Source: JAIUNP01 sp020161975 (GTDB taxonomy: Bacteria; Pseudomonadota; Alphaproteobacteria; Rhizobiales; Beijerinckiaceae). From it: 64,000 bases of DNA. Location: assembly GCA_036745275.1 (NCBI GenBank), contig DAIOGK010000003.1, forward strand, positions 62,001 through 126,000. Direction: 5' to 3'. Shown piece by piece: positions 51,181 to 60,493 of the stretch; the first letter of the stretch is position 1; every line of letters begins with the position of its first letter. Both the position numbers and the translations under genes were made by a program. The notes beneath the pieces were generated by a model. The model searched no databases, had not been told where the DNA came from, and worked only from the letters and a program-made list of their open reading frames with translations.

Positions 51181-52103
51181 CAACGTGCTCCGAAGGCGCG
51201 CGAAGCGCCGTTTTCGACCAGCATGGCGAGACGCAGCAGGCCATCGGCCGCCGTGTCATCCGTGCCATGGGTAAGGAAGGACCAGCCGCGACGCGTGGTT
51301 GTGACGCGCAGGGCGGCTTCATGGGCGGCGAGGCGCTCCTTGTAGCGCTGGGCCATGTCGGCTGCATTGCCGACGCGCCAGCGCTCCCCATGCTCGGCCT
51401 CCTCGAATTCCGTCTCGCCGGAAAACGGAAAGAGCGTCTCTGCGGGGTCGCGCACCATCAGGCAGGTGCCTGTGGCGCCGCGCGAGGTCAGCCGATGGAA
51501 GCGCTCGGCAAAAGCTTCGGCGGGCAGGATGAAGTCGCTCAGCAGCAAAACGCGGTCGCGAGGGCCGGGAATGGGGCCCTCGGGCAGGTCGCCGGTTGCA
51601 TCGCCATGCATGAGCAGCGCTTCGGCAAGGCGCGGGACGATGGCGCGGGTGGACAGGGGCGGGGAGAGGCCGATGAGGCCGACGCGCTCGCCGCCGCGCA
51701 CCAGAAGATCAGCCATGGCAAAGCCGAGCACGATGGCACGGTCGCGTTTGGCGGCGAGGGCGAGGGAGGAAACATAGCCCATCGAGGCCGAGACATCGAC
51801 CCAGAGCCACCAGGTGCTGGCCGATTCCCACTCGCGCTCACGGACATAGAGCCGGTCGTCGCGGGCAGACCGGCGCCAGTCGATCCGGTCCGCCGGTTCT
51901 CCGGATGTGAAGGGTCGGAACTGCCAGAAGGTTTCGCCCGGTCCTGCGCGGCGGCGCCCGTGGATGCCGAGCGCGACCTGGGCCGAGACCTGTCGCGCCT
52001 CCAGCGCCAGCCGTGGCAGAACGCGCGCAAGCTCGTGGGCCTCGCCCTCGATTCCGGCGCTTTTCCTGCGGCTGAACGGTTCGGTGAGCCGCGCTGTCGC
52101 CAT
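51180..52103 (-). CDS. DUF58 domain protein
   Basis: 307 residues, soluble. DUF58 core GRRRAGPGETFWQFRPFTSG then EPADRIDWRRSARDDRLYVRE, followed by a VWA-like fold with WWLWVDVSASMGY (DxSxS MIDAS). It is the usual partner of MoxR ATPases. One base separates its ATG from the moxR stop; its stop overlaps the DUF4159 gene. Confidence 0.9.
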   Translation of the reverse strand: MATARLTEPFSRRKSAGIEGEAHELARVLPRLALEARQVSAQVALGIHGRRRAGPGETFWQFRPFTSGEPADRIDWRRSARDDRLYVREREWESASTWWLWVDVSASMGYVSSLALAAKRDRAIVLGFAMADLLVRGGERVGLIGLSPPLSTRAIVPRLAEALLMHGDATGDLPEGPIPGPRDRVLLLSDFILPAEAFAERFHRLTSRGATGTCLMVRDPAETLFPFSGETEFEEAEHGERWRVGNAADMAQRYKERLAAHEAALRVTTTRRGWSFLTHGTDDTAADGLLRLAMLVENGASRAFGAR

Positions 52104-52104
52104 G

Positions 52105-53112
52105 TCAGCCGATCTTCTTCACAAGCGTGGCGATGAGGCCGGAAATCGTCTCGCCCTCGGCCCGTGCAGCAAATGAGAGGGCGATGCGGTGCTTCAGGAC
52201 AGGTTCGGCAAGCGCGATAACATCCTCGATGGACGGCGACAGCCGCCCTTCCACCAACGCACGCGCGCGCGCTGCGAGGCTGAGTGCCTGGCTGGCGCGT
52301 GGCCCCGGGCCCCAGGCAAGCTTGTCGCCGACAGCGCCTTCCGGTCCCGGACGAGCTGAACGGACGAGCCGAAGAATGGCGTCGACCACGGCTTCCCCTA
52401 CCGGCAGATGGCGGACGAGCCGCTGGGCGTTGACAAGCTCGGCCCCCGTGAAGGCCGGGCGGGCCTTGCCGCCACCGCTGCCGGTCGTTTCGATCAGCAT
52501 CCGCTTTTCAGCCTCGAAACTCGGGTAATCAACATCGATTTGCATCAAAAAGCGGTCAAGCTGCGCCTCCGGCAGGGGGTATGTGCCCTCCTGTTCCACC
52601 GGGTTCTGGGTGGCCAGAACATGGAAGGGCTGGGGCAGATCATGCCGCTCGCCGTTGATGGTGACAAAACCCTCCTGCATCGCCTGAAGCAGGGCGGACT
52701 GGGTGCGCGGGCTCGCCCGGTTGATCTCGTCTGCCATGAGCAACTGGGCGAAGACCGGACCGCGTACAAAGCGGAAGGCACGCTTGCCGGGCACGGGCTC
52801 CTCAAGGATTTCCGTGCCGAGAATGTCCGAGGGCATCAGATCCGGCGTGAACTGCACACGGCGGGCATCGAGCCCCAGAACCGTGCCGAGGGTTTCAACC
52901 AGCTTGGTCTTGGCAAGGCCCGGCACACCAATCAGCAAGCCATGGCCGCCGCTGAGCAGGGTGATCAAGGTGTTTTCAACTACCCGTTCCTGTCCGAAAA
53001 TCACGGCACCGACTGATTCGCGGGCCCGTTGCAGTGCCGCTGCGCAGTCCTCCGCCGATTTGACGACATGCGTGGCGAAATCGTCAGGCTGTCCCTGAAT
53101 GGCGGTCGTCAT
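52105..53112 (-). CDS. MoxR-family AAA+ ATPase
   Basis: 335 residues. Walker A region GLLIGVPGLAKTKLVE near residue 63 (GVPGLAKT, the MoxR variant), Walker B LLMADEINRASPRTQSALL, sensor 1 VLATQNPVEQEGTYPLPEAQ, and C-terminal helical lid. MoxR ATPases act as chaperones with VWA proteins in assembling envelope or metalloenzyme complexes. First gene of moxR-DUF58-DUF4159-membrane protein, all coupled. Divergent from the DUF1285 gene. Confidence 0.92.
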   Translation of the reverse strand: MTTAIQGQPDDFATHVVKSAEDCAAALQRARESVGAVIFGQERVVENTLITLLSGGHGLLIGVPGLAKTKLVETLGTVLGLDARRVQFTPDLMPSDILGTEILEEPVPGKRAFRFVRGPVFAQLLMADEINRASPRTQSALLQAMQEGFVTINGERHDLPQPFHVLATQNPVEQEGTYPLPEAQLDRFLMQIDVDYPSFEAEKRMLIETTGSGGGKARPAFTGAELVNAQRLVRHLPVGEAVVDAILRLVRSARPGPEGAVGDKLAWGPGPRASQALSLAARARALVEGRLSPSIEDVIALAEPVLKHRIALSFAARAEGETISGLIATLVKKIG

Positions 53113-53275
53113 GGCAAGGAATCTCCGGTCATTGTTGCCAGATCACTCTGGTTTGCTTCGCGTCTGAGTACAACGCTTTCCTTTCGCACCGGCAAGGGCT
53201 TGCACAGGGCAGAAGGGGATGACCAAATCACTGTTGGGTGATGTATGTGCATTGCATGATGCAGACAGGGCAAAG

Positions 53276-53854
53276 ATGACGGAAGTTGGACCGAAGCTGG
53301 CAGGAGCGGCGCAACGGCTGATGGCCGGGGCGATGGCTGTTCGCGGGCCGGCGCCGGTGCATCTGTGGAATCCGGCCTATTGCGGCGAGATCGATATGCG
53401 CATCGCGGCGGACGGACGCTGGTTCTATAACGGCTCGCCCATCAACCGCATGGCCATGGTGAAGCTGTTCGCCACCATCCTGCGCAAGGATCCCGAGCGT
53501 TTCGTTCTGGTCACGCCCGTCGAGCGAGTGGGGATCATTGTGGACGATGCGCCGTTTCTCGCCGTGGACCTTGCCAGCGAGGCCGATCCTGCCGGCGAAC
53601 GGCTTTTCGTCAGGACAAACCTCGACGAGGTGGTGGAAATCAGCGAAAAGCACCCGATGCGATTTGAAACCGACACGACCGGTGGCCTCAAGCCCTACAT
53701 TCTCATCCGCGGCGACCTCTGGGCGCTGGCAACCCGCGCGCTGACCCATGACCTCATCGCGCGGTGCCGTGAGGAGAATGGCTGGTTCGGCCTTAAATCC
53801 GGCACTTCGTTCTTCGCCGTGGCGCCCGCCGAGGCGGTGGCAGGGCAGATCTGA
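53276..53854 (+). CDS. DUF1285 protein
   Basis: 192 residues from the ATG at 53276 (AGGG five bases upstream); an in-frame ATG at 53219 would add 19 residues and cannot be excluded. Core PVHLWNPAYCGEIDMRIAAD then GRWFYNGSPINR and ISEKHPMRFE are DUF1285 hallmarks. Function unknown. The stop overlaps the next start by one base (TGATG), linking it to the Nudix and CCA genes; this order DUF1285-Nudix-DUF6111-cca recurs in Rhizobiales. Confidence 0.82.
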   Translation: MTEVGPKLAGAAQRLMAGAMAVRGPAPVHLWNPAYCGEIDMRIAADGRWFYNGSPINRMAMVKLFATILRKDPERFVLVTPVERVGIIVDDAPFLAVDLASEADPAGERLFVRTNLDEVVEISEKHPMRFETDTTGGLKPYILIRGDLWALATRALTHDLIARCREENGWFGLKSGTSFFAVAPAEAVAGQI

Positions 53855-54498
53855 TGCCGGCCGGACTTGAATCTCACGATGGGTTTGTCCGGCGGGCGGA
53901 GCGTGCTCTGCTCCGTCAGCCTGAGCCACCGCGTCAACCGGGAGATGTCATCCTCGGCGATCACCGCATCGCGGGGTTCGCACCGGATATGGAACGGATC
54001 AACAATGCCGTCGAAGCTGCGGTGTTGGTGCCGGTCACCTTCGATGAACCGGGCGGACGGATCATCCTGACAGAGCGCTCGCACAAACTGCGCAAGCACG
54101 CAGGGCAGGTCGCTTTTCCCGGTGGACGCGTGGATCCGGGTGAAACGGCACTCGAATCGGCGCTGCGCGAGGCGGAAGAAGAGATCAACCTCGACCGCTC
54201 CCGCGTGACCCCGCTCGGCTTCCTGCCCAATTACTATACTGGCACGGGCTTCCGCATGACTCCCGTGGTTGCACTTGTTGACCGCGCGGACGACCTTGTG
54301 CCCAATCCGGAAGAGGTGGAGCGGGTGTTCACGACGCCACTGTCCGTGCTGTTCAACATGGACCGCTACCGGCTCGACAGTCTTGTCTGGGAGGGGCGCC
54401 GTCGCCAGTTCTATGTGGTCGACCAGCCCGGCGCGCACATCTGGGGGGCGACGGCGGCGCTGTGCCGCATTCTCTTTGAACGGCTGAGGGACGCATGA
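53854..54498 (+). CDS. CoA pyrophosphatase-type Nudix hydrolase
   Basis: 214 residues. Nudix box GGRVDPGETALESALREAEE then EINL, complete, preceded by the CoA-type signature LRKHAGQVAFPGG (NuCoA motif). It would cleave CoA or its oxidised forms to 3',5'-ADP and phosphopantetheine. ATG overlaps the previous stop and its stop overlaps the DUF6111 gene as ATGA. Confidence 0.9.
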   Translation: MPAGLESHDGFVRRAERALLRQPEPPRQPGDVILGDHRIAGFAPDMERINNAVEAAVLVPVTFDEPGGRIILTERSHKLRKHAGQVAFPGGRVDPGETALESALREAEEEINLDRSRVTPLGFLPNYYTGTGFRMTPVVALVDRADDLVPNPEEVERVFTTPLSVLFNMDRYRLDSLVWEGRRRQFYVVDQPGAHIWGATAALCRILFERLRDA

Positions 54499-54755
54499 TC
54501 CGCCTTGCCATTGATGGATTGCTGATCTTCCTGATCCCGTTCGCGGCCTTTGCCGGCTATCAGGCCTTTGCCGAGAAAGACCCGAAAGCGGCGCTCCGCA
54601 TCAGTAAGGGGCCGCTTGTCTGGCTGACGATAGCAGGGCTGATCCTCTGCATCGCAACCATCATCTTTGCCGAGTTCCGGTCCGAACCGCACACGGCAGG
54701 CTATCAGCCCGCGGTGTGGAAAGACGGCAAGCTGATCGAAGGCGAGGCAAAATGA
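54495..54755 (+). CDS. DUF6111 small membrane protein
   Basis: 86 residues with two hydrophobic segments (about 4-26 and 42-60) and a C-terminal soluble tail GYQPAVWKDGKLIEGEAK. Matches the DUF6111 family as I recall it. ATGA overlaps at both ends, with the Nudix gene before and the CCA enzyme after. Function unknown. Confidence 0.78.
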   Translation: MIRLAIDGLLIFLIPFAAFAGYQAFAEKDPKAALRISKGPLVWLTIAGLILCIATIIFAEFRSEPHTAGYQPAVWKDGKLIEGEAK

Positions 54756-55966
54756 CCGGGCAGACCCGTCGCATCAAGGATGCGGAATTGCTCGACAGAC
54801 CCGGGGTTCGCCGGGTTTTCGCCTTGCTCAATCGCGACGGCGAGGAAGCGCGGCTCGTCGGTGGCTCCGTGCGCAATCTGTTGATGGGGCTGCCGATTTC
54901 CGACATGGACATCTGCACCACGGCTCTGCCGGACACTGTGCTGGCCAGGGCCGCAGCGGATGGCATTCATGCAGTGCCGACCGGCTATGTGCACGGCACG
55001 ATCACGCTGGTCGTCGATGGTGTGCCGCATGAAGTGACCACTCTGCGCGAGGATATCGAGACAGACGGGCGGCGGGCGGTGGTGCGCTATGGCCGCGATT
55101 TTGCGGCGGATGCGCTCCGGCGGGACTTCACCATCAACGCCCTGTCTCTGGGGGCGGACGGCACACTCTATGACTATGCGGATGGGCTTGCCGATATCGA
55201 GTTGCGGCGTGTGCGGTTTATCGGCGATGCAGACCAGCGCATCCGAGAGGATTATCTGCGCATCCTCAGGTTCTTCCGCTTTTCCGCCGTTTATGGTGAT
55301 GGTTCGCTGGAGCCTGTCGGCTGGCAGGCCGTTTTGCGAGGAAGGGCGGGACTGGCTGGCCTTTCGCGTGAGCGGGTGCGCCAGGAGACGATGAAATTGC
55401 TCGTTGCTCCACAGGCGCAGGCGGTGTTGTACGCCATGGCCGATGGCGGATTTCTGATCGAGGTTCTGGGAGACGCGGGCGATGTTGCTGCGTTCGGGCG
55501 GCTGACCGCGCTGGAGGCAGCGCATGGACTGTCCGGCGATGCGATACTGCGGCTCGCGACGCTCGCCGTGCGCGATGTAGCTGATATCGAACGATTGCGC
55601 GGGCGATTGTGTCTGACCAACCGCGAGGAAACCCGTCTGGAGGCCATCCTGCCGCCGCTCGCCGCCGATCTGGATGACGCGGGATTGAAGGCTGCACTCT
55701 ATCGTCGGGGCGCAGCGGCTTATCGCGATGCCCTGCTCATGACCGCAGCGCTGCGCGACAAAACAGATGGTCTTTTCCAGGCGCTGGCCTTGCCGAGACA
55801 TTGGCACGCGCCGGCTTTTCTGGTCACCGGCACCGATGTGATGGCCCTCGGCATTCCCAGAGGGCCGGAGGTTGGGCGCACGCTTTCCGCCATTGAAGCG
55901 CGCTGGATCGATGCCGGAATGCCGGTGGGGCGGGAAGCGCAACTGGGGCTGGTTGCCTTGTCATAG
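54752..55966 (+). CDS. cca: CCA tRNA nucleotidyltransferase
   Basis: 404 residues, class II. Head motif EARLVGGSVRNLLMG with later ISDMDICTT (catalytic DxD), template-like RRDFTINAL, and RIREDYLRILRFFRFSAVYG. It builds or repairs the 3' CCA of tRNA. Poly(A) polymerase is the family alternative, but length and context favour CCA. Start set by ATGA overlap with DUF6111; its stop faces hemF two bases away. Confidence 0.92.
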   Translation: MTGQTRRIKDAELLDRPGVRRVFALLNRDGEEARLVGGSVRNLLMGLPISDMDICTTALPDTVLARAAADGIHAVPTGYVHGTITLVVDGVPHEVTTLREDIETDGRRAVVRYGRDFAADALRRDFTINALSLGADGTLYDYADGLADIELRRVRFIGDADQRIREDYLRILRFFRFSAVYGDGSLEPVGWQAVLRGRAGLAGLSRERVRQETMKLLVAPQAQAVLYAMADGGFLIEVLGDAGDVAAFGRLTALEAAHGLSGDAILRLATLAVRDVADIERLRGRLCLTNREETRLEAILPPLAADLDDAGLKAALYRRGAAAYRDALLMTAALRDKTDGLFQALALPRHWHAPAFLVTGTDVMALGIPRGPEVGRTLSAIEARWIDAGMPVGREAQLGLVALS

Positions 55967-55968
55967 TC

Positions 55969-56856
55969 CTACGGCCAGCGAACCGTCGGCGGCATCGATG
56001 AGAGGATCGAATCGACGTTTCCGCCGGTTTTCAGGCCGAAAATCGTGCCCCGATCATAAAGAAGGTTGAACTCGACATAGCGGCCGCGGCGCACCTGCTG
56101 TTCGTGGCGATCAGCATCTGTCCAGGGTGTCTCCCAGTTGTTGTGTACGATTTTTGGGTAGATCTCGGAAAAGGCCCGACCGACCGAGCGGGTGAAGGCG
56201 AAGTCGGCTTCAAAATCGCCGCTATCGAGATAATCGTAGAAAATGCCGCCGATGCCGCGCGGCTCATTGCGGTGTTTCAGGAAAAAGTACTCGTCGCACC
56301 AGTCCTTGTAGCGGGCGTAGTCGGCCACTGCGTGTGATTCGCAGGCGTGGAGCATCGCGGTGTGGAAGGCGCGCGAATCAGGATCATCCTGGGTGCGGCG
56401 TCGGTTCAGCACCGGGGTCAGATCGGCGCCGCCGCCGAACCAGGCCTTGGTTGTCACCACGCGGCGGGTGTTCATGTGAACGGTCGGAACATTCGGGTTC
56501 CAGGGATGGGCAATCAGCGAGATGCCCGAAGCCCAGAAGCGCGGATCGTCCTTCGCGCCGGGGATCTGGCCAGCAAATTCCGGAGCAAAGGTGCCGAAAA
56601 CGGTGGAGACATGGACGCCCACCTTCTCGAACATGCGGCCGGACATCACCGCCATTGTGCCGCCTCCGCCCGGGGCGCCGTCATGGTTCGTCCGCTCCCA
56701 GGGCGTCCGTGTGAACACGCCGGCTTCGCCGGCCTCAGGCGGGAACGGACCGGGGCAGTCCCGCTCCAGCTTTTCAAAACTGTCGCAAATGAGGAGCTGG
56801 AGTTGCTCGAACCAGGCGCGCGGGCGAGTTTGGGATTCGGGAAGATCGGTCATCAT
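55969..56856 (-). CDS. hemF: Oxygen-dependent coproporphyrinogen-III oxidase
   Basis: 295 residues. HemF blocks: GGGGTMAVMSGRMFEKVGVH, HPWNPNVPTVHMNTR, WFGGGADLTPVL, HRNEPRGIGGIFYDYL, GRYVEFNLLYDRGT. It makes protoporphyrinogen IX from coproporphyrinogen III with oxygen, so the organism grows aerobically. ATGA overlap with trmL upstream. Converges on cca. Confidence 0.96.
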   Translation of the reverse strand: MMTDLPESQTRPRAWFEQLQLLICDSFEKLERDCPGPFPPEAGEAGVFTRTPWERTNHDGAPGGGGTMAVMSGRMFEKVGVHVSTVFGTFAPEFAGQIPGAKDDPRFWASGISLIAHPWNPNVPTVHMNTRRVVTTKAWFGGGADLTPVLNRRRTQDDPDSRAFHTAMLHACESHAVADYARYKDWCDEYFFLKHRNEPRGIGGIFYDYLDSGDFEADFAFTRSVGRAFSEIYPKIVHNNWETPWTDADRHEQQVRRGRYVEFNLLYDRGTIFGLKTGGNVDSILSSMPPTVRWP

Positions 56857-57362
56857 GGGGCAAGTGTGGGAAATCCGCCGGTCTGACGCAAGGCCTCGCC
56901 GGTCAGGATCGCCGCGCTGACGGCAAGGTTGAGGGAGCGCAGACCTGGCGCCAGCGGGATTTTCACGGCAAGGTCGGCGGCGTCATGCACAAAATCGGGA
57001 ACGCCTGAGGTTTCTCGCCCAAAGAGCAGCACATCGCCGGGACGATAGGCCGCCGTTGTATGGGGAACCGAGCCGCGTGTGGTGGCGAGGATGAGTCGAC
57101 GACCCTCCAGGCGCCGCCATTCCTCGAAATGAGCCCAGGAATCATGCCGCCGGAAGACGACATGATCGAGATAATCCATACCTGCCCGGCGAAAAGCGCG
57201 GTCCGAGACGGGAAATCCGGCAGGTTCAATGATCGCCACCGGCAGGGCAAAGCAGGCGGCCATGCGCATGATTGTGCCGGCATTCTGCGGAATGTCGGGC
57301 TCGAACAGCGCCAGAACCAGCGGACGGGCCGGTATGGTCGGAGTTTCTGCAGGTGTGCGCAT
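56853..57362 (-). CDS. trmL: tRNA (cytidine(34)-2'-O)-methyltransferase
   Basis: 169 residues of the SPOUT knot family: LALFEPDIPQNAGTIMRMAA, LLFGRETSGVPDFVHDAADL, and RSLNLAVSAAILTGEALRQ at the C-terminus, giving the trefoil SAM site. It methylates the wobble base of certain tRNA-Leu. Coupled to hemF by overlap and divergent from petA across 163 bases, an arrangement common in Rhizobiales. Confidence 0.93.
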   Translation of the reverse strand: MRTPAETPTIPARPLVLALFEPDIPQNAGTIMRMAACFALPVAIIEPAGFPVSDRAFRRAGMDYLDHVVFRRHDSWAHFEEWRRLEGRRLILATTRGSVPHTTAAYRPGDVLLFGRETSGVPDFVHDAADLAVKIPLAPGLRSLNLAVSAAILTGEALRQTGGFPTLAP

Positions 57363-57525
57363 TTGCTGCGTGTAACCGCTGAAAGGACTATGGACAACGA
57401 GGCTTTAGCCTGCCAAAGAGCTTTTTGGCGGGGAAAAGTGCAAGCACGTCCCCACAAGCGGAATTGCAAAAGTCGAAGGTCAGGGGCGGTTTTCGCGACG
57501 TCCCGCAGGGCTGAAGGGTGCAAAA

Positions 57526-58065
57526 GTGGCTGAACACGCGACAACCGAGCCGAACCGGCGCGATTTTCTTTATATCTGGACCGGAGCCGTGGGCGCCGTG
57601 GCTGCCGGGTCGACCCTGATTCCGCTGGTGAGCCAGATGAATCCGGATGCGTCGACCATCGCCGCCGGCGCGCCGATCGAGGTTGATCTTTCGCAGGTCC
57701 CCGAAGGGCAGGTCATCACTGTGAAGTGGCGCGGCAAGCCGATTTTCGTCCGCCATCGCACGGCAAAGGAAATCGCCGAGGCCAAGGCGACGCCGCTCGC
57801 CGACCTCAAGGATCCGCAGACCGATGCGCAGCGCATCCATTCTTTCGATGGCAAGCCGATGGAGCCGTGGATCGTCGCGATCGGCATCTGTACCCATCTC
57901 GGATGTGTGCCGATCAACGTTACGGGGACGCACAGTGGCTGGTATTGTCCATGCCATGGCTCGCACTACGATAACGCCGGGCGCATCCTGAAGGGGCCGG
58001 CGCCGAAAAATCTCGAACTTCCGCAATATGCGTTCACGTCGGCGACCAAAGTCCGCATCGGCTGA
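57526..58065 (+). CDS. petA: Ubiquinol-cytochrome c reductase Rieske subunit
   Basis: 179 residues, GTG start with AGGG upstream. Tat-like uncleaved anchor NRRDFLYIWTGAVGAVAAGS at residues 10-29, then the Rieske [2Fe-2S] boxes CTHLGCVP and CPCHGSHYD, each with Cys and His ligands. First gene of petABC, complex III of the respiratory chain. Confidence 0.96.
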   Translation: MAEHATTEPNRRDFLYIWTGAVGAVAAGSTLIPLVSQMNPDASTIAAGAPIEVDLSQVPEGQVITVKWRGKPIFVRHRTAKEIAEAKATPLADLKDPQTDAQRIHSFDGKPMEPWIVAIGICTHLGCVPINVTGTHSGWYCPCHGSHYDNAGRILKGPAPKNLELPQYAFTSATKVRIG

Positions 58066-58085
58066 TATCTGAGGGCAAGGCACAC

Positions 58086-59351
58086 ATGTCAGGGCATTCC
58101 ACCTATACGCCGAAGACCGGAATCGAGCGCTGGATTGATGCTCGTCTTCCGATCATCCGGCTGATGCACGATTCGGCGGTTTCCTATCCGACGCCGAAGA
58201 ATCTCAACTATCTCTGGACGTTTGGCGGCATTCTCACCTTCATGCTGGTCGCCCAGATCGTGACGGGCGTGGTGCTGGTGATGCACTACACTCCGCATGT
58301 CACGCTCGCCTTCACCTCCGTCGAGCAGATCATGCGCGACGTGAATTATGGCTGGCTGCTCCGCTATTTCCACGCGAACGGCGCGTCGATGTTCTTCATC
58401 GCCGTCTACATCCATATGTTCCGCGGCCTCTATTACGGGTCCTACAAGGCTCCGCGCGAGATTTTGTGGATTCTCGGCGTTGTCATCTTCCTGTTGATGA
58501 TGGCTACCGGCTTCATGGGGTACGTGCTGCCGTGGGGCCAGATGTCCTTCTGGGGCGCGACCGTCATCACGAACCTGTTTGGCGCCTTCCCGATCATCGG
58601 CGAGCCGATCGTCACCTGGCTGTGGGGTGGCTACGCCGTCGACAACCCGACGCTGAACCGCTTCTTCTCGCTGCATTATCTGCTGCCCTTCATGATCGCG
58701 GGCGTTGTGGGGCTGCATATCTGGGCTCTGCATCACGTCGGCCAGAACAATCCTGATGGCGTCGAGATCAAGAACTACGCCAAGGACACCGTGCCCTTCA
58801 CGCCGTATGCCACATCGAAGGATGCCGTTGGCCTCGTTTTCTTCCTGATGTTCTATGGCTGGTTCGCCTTCTACATGCCGAACTTCCTGGGCCATCCGGA
58901 TAACTACATTCCGGCCAACCCGCTCTCGACCCCGGCGCATATCGTTCCGGAATGGTATTATCTGCCGTTCTATGCGATCCTGCGTTCGATCCCGGACAAG
59001 CTGGCAGGTGTGCTGGCGATGTTTGCGGCGATTGCTGTCCTTGCCTTCCTGCCGTGGCTTGATACGTCGCGTGTCCGGTCGACTCGGTATCGGCCCACCT
59101 ACAAGATCTTCTTCTGGATCCTTGTGGTGGTCTGCTTCCTGCTTGGCTATTGCGGCTCGCAGCCGACCGACAAGGCGGTTCTGCAACTGGGTGGCAAGAC
59201 GATCCTCGACATCTCGGGCCTTGGCCTGTTGCTGACGATCTATTATTTCGCGCATTTCCTGGTGGTTCTGCCGCTGCTCGGCTTGTTCGAGAAGCCGAAG
59301 GCGGAGCCGGCCTCGATTGCCGATGCTGTCCTGGCCCGTTCGGGGCACTGA
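58086..59351 (+). CDS. petB: Cytochrome b of the bc1 complex
   Basis: 421 residues, eight membrane helices. Heme-binding His pairs lie in HANGASMFFIAVYIHMFRGL and LHYLLPFMIAGVVGLHIWAL; the quinol-site motif appears as PEWYYLPFYAILR. Sits 20 bases after petA. AAGG upstream of the ATG. Electrons from fdhC quinol could pass through this complex. Confidence 0.97.
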   Translation: MSGHSTYTPKTGIERWIDARLPIIRLMHDSAVSYPTPKNLNYLWTFGGILTFMLVAQIVTGVVLVMHYTPHVTLAFTSVEQIMRDVNYGWLLRYFHANGASMFFIAVYIHMFRGLYYGSYKAPREILWILGVVIFLLMMATGFMGYVLPWGQMSFWGATVITNLFGAFPIIGEPIVTWLWGGYAVDNPTLNRFFSLHYLLPFMIAGVVGLHIWALHHVGQNNPDGVEIKNYAKDTVPFTPYATSKDAVGLVFFLMFYGWFAFYMPNFLGHPDNYIPANPLSTPAHIVPEWYYLPFYAILRSIPDKLAGVLAMFAAIAVLAFLPWLDTSRVRSTRYRPTYKIFFWILVVVCFLLGYCGSQPTDKAVLQLGGKTILDISGLGLLLTIYYFAHFLVVLPLLGLFEKPKAEPASIADAVLARSGH

Positions 59352-59376
59352 AATGACGTTGGACGAAGGTAAGCAC

Positions 59377-60222
59377 ATGTTTCGTTCTAAGATGATCTCC
59401 CGGATTGCCGCCGCCAGTCTTGCGGTTGGCCTTCTTGCGGGTACCGTCACTGCGGCTTCGGCAGCGGGGGATACGGTTCATCCGCCGCGCCAGTCCTGGT
59501 CCTGGAGCGGTCCGTTCGGCACCTTTGATCGGGCCCAGCTTCAGCGCGGCTACAAGATCTATAAGGAAGTCTGTTCGAGCTGCCACTCGATGAACCTCGT
59601 GGCCTTCCGCAACCTTGCGGACAAGGGCGGGCCGGAGTTCTCGGAAGGTCAGGTCAAGGAACTGGCCTCGACTTTCAAGGTCACGGATGGGCCGAATGAC
59701 AAGGGCGAGATGTTCGAGCGCCCCGGTCGCCCCTCGGACCATTTTCCCTCGCCGTTCCCGAACCCGGAAGCGGCCAAGGCCAGCCTCGGTGGCACGCCGC
59801 CGGATCTGTCGCTGATCGCAAAGGCGCGTGGCTATGAGCGCGGCGTTCTGCTCTCGCTCGTCGATCTCGTGACCCAGTATCAGGAGCAGGGGCCGGACTA
59901 CATTACGGCGCTGCTCTCGGGCTACTCCGATCCGCCGAAGGGCATCACCGTTGGTGACGGCCTTGCGTACAACAAGTACTTTCCTGGCGGGCAGCTCTCG
60001 ATGCAGCCACCGCTGAATCCCGGTCAGGTTGATTATACGGATGGCACGCCCACCACGGTGGAGCAGTATGCCAAGGACGTGACGGCCTTCCTGATGTGGG
60101 CGGCCGAGCCAAAGATGGAAGAGCGCAAGCGCGTCGGCGCCTGGTTCATGCTGCTGATGCTGATCCTCGGGATCAGCGCCTACTTCACCAAGAAGAAGAT
60201 CTGGTCCAACGTCGCCCACTGA
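59377..60222 (+). CDS. petC: Cytochrome c1
   Basis: 281 residues. Signal peptide, heme motif CSSCHSMN near residue 61, axial Met in GGQLSMQPPLN, C-terminal anchor WFMLLMLILGISAYF. The ATG at 59377 is preferred for its GAAGG seven bases upstream; an in-frame ATG at 59353, two bases after the petB stop, is possible. Periplasmic electron carrier of complex III. A terminator follows. Confidence 0.95.
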   Translation: MFRSKMISRIAAASLAVGLLAGTVTAASAAGDTVHPPRQSWSWSGPFGTFDRAQLQRGYKIYKEVCSSCHSMNLVAFRNLADKGGPEFSEGQVKELASTFKVTDGPNDKGEMFERPGRPSDHFPSPFPNPEAAKASLGGTPPDLSLIAKARGYERGVLLSLVDLVTQYQEQGPDYITALLSGYSDPPKGITVGDGLAYNKYFPGGQLSMQPPLNPGQVDYTDGTPTTVEQYAKDVTAFLMWAAEPKMEERKRVGAWFMLLMLILGISAYFTKKKIWSNVAH

Positions 60223-60248
60223 TACCGGCGAACAGAGGCTGACGATTT

Positions 60249-60270
60249 CGGGGGCTGCGGCCCCCGTTTT
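60249..60270 (+). terminator. Rho-independent terminator after petC
   Basis: CGGGGGC (60249-60255) pairs with GCCCCCG (60260-60266) around a four-base loop and is followed by TTTT. Confidence 0.85.
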
Positions 60271-60493
60271 CATGTCCGGGCAAGTCTTTTTGCTGTTACG
60301 ACGGCAGAATATCTGTCCTCGCAATGATGAATTGCATCGTCGCGTTATCCACGAGCAATATCCTGCATTGCAGGAATTTATCGAGAAAGAAGAGCGGCTC
60401 GTCAAATCTGTGGCGACGTCATGCCAGGCTCTTGCGGAGGCCGTGTCCTTCTGGAAGGTTAACAGGCGTTAACCATCATACAGGGGGCCTACC

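Noticed and set aside
60272..60472. 66-codon frame between petC and the His-rich gene
   Set aside because: Its start lies inside the base of the petC terminator, no ribosome site precedes it, and the sequence resembles nothing known.
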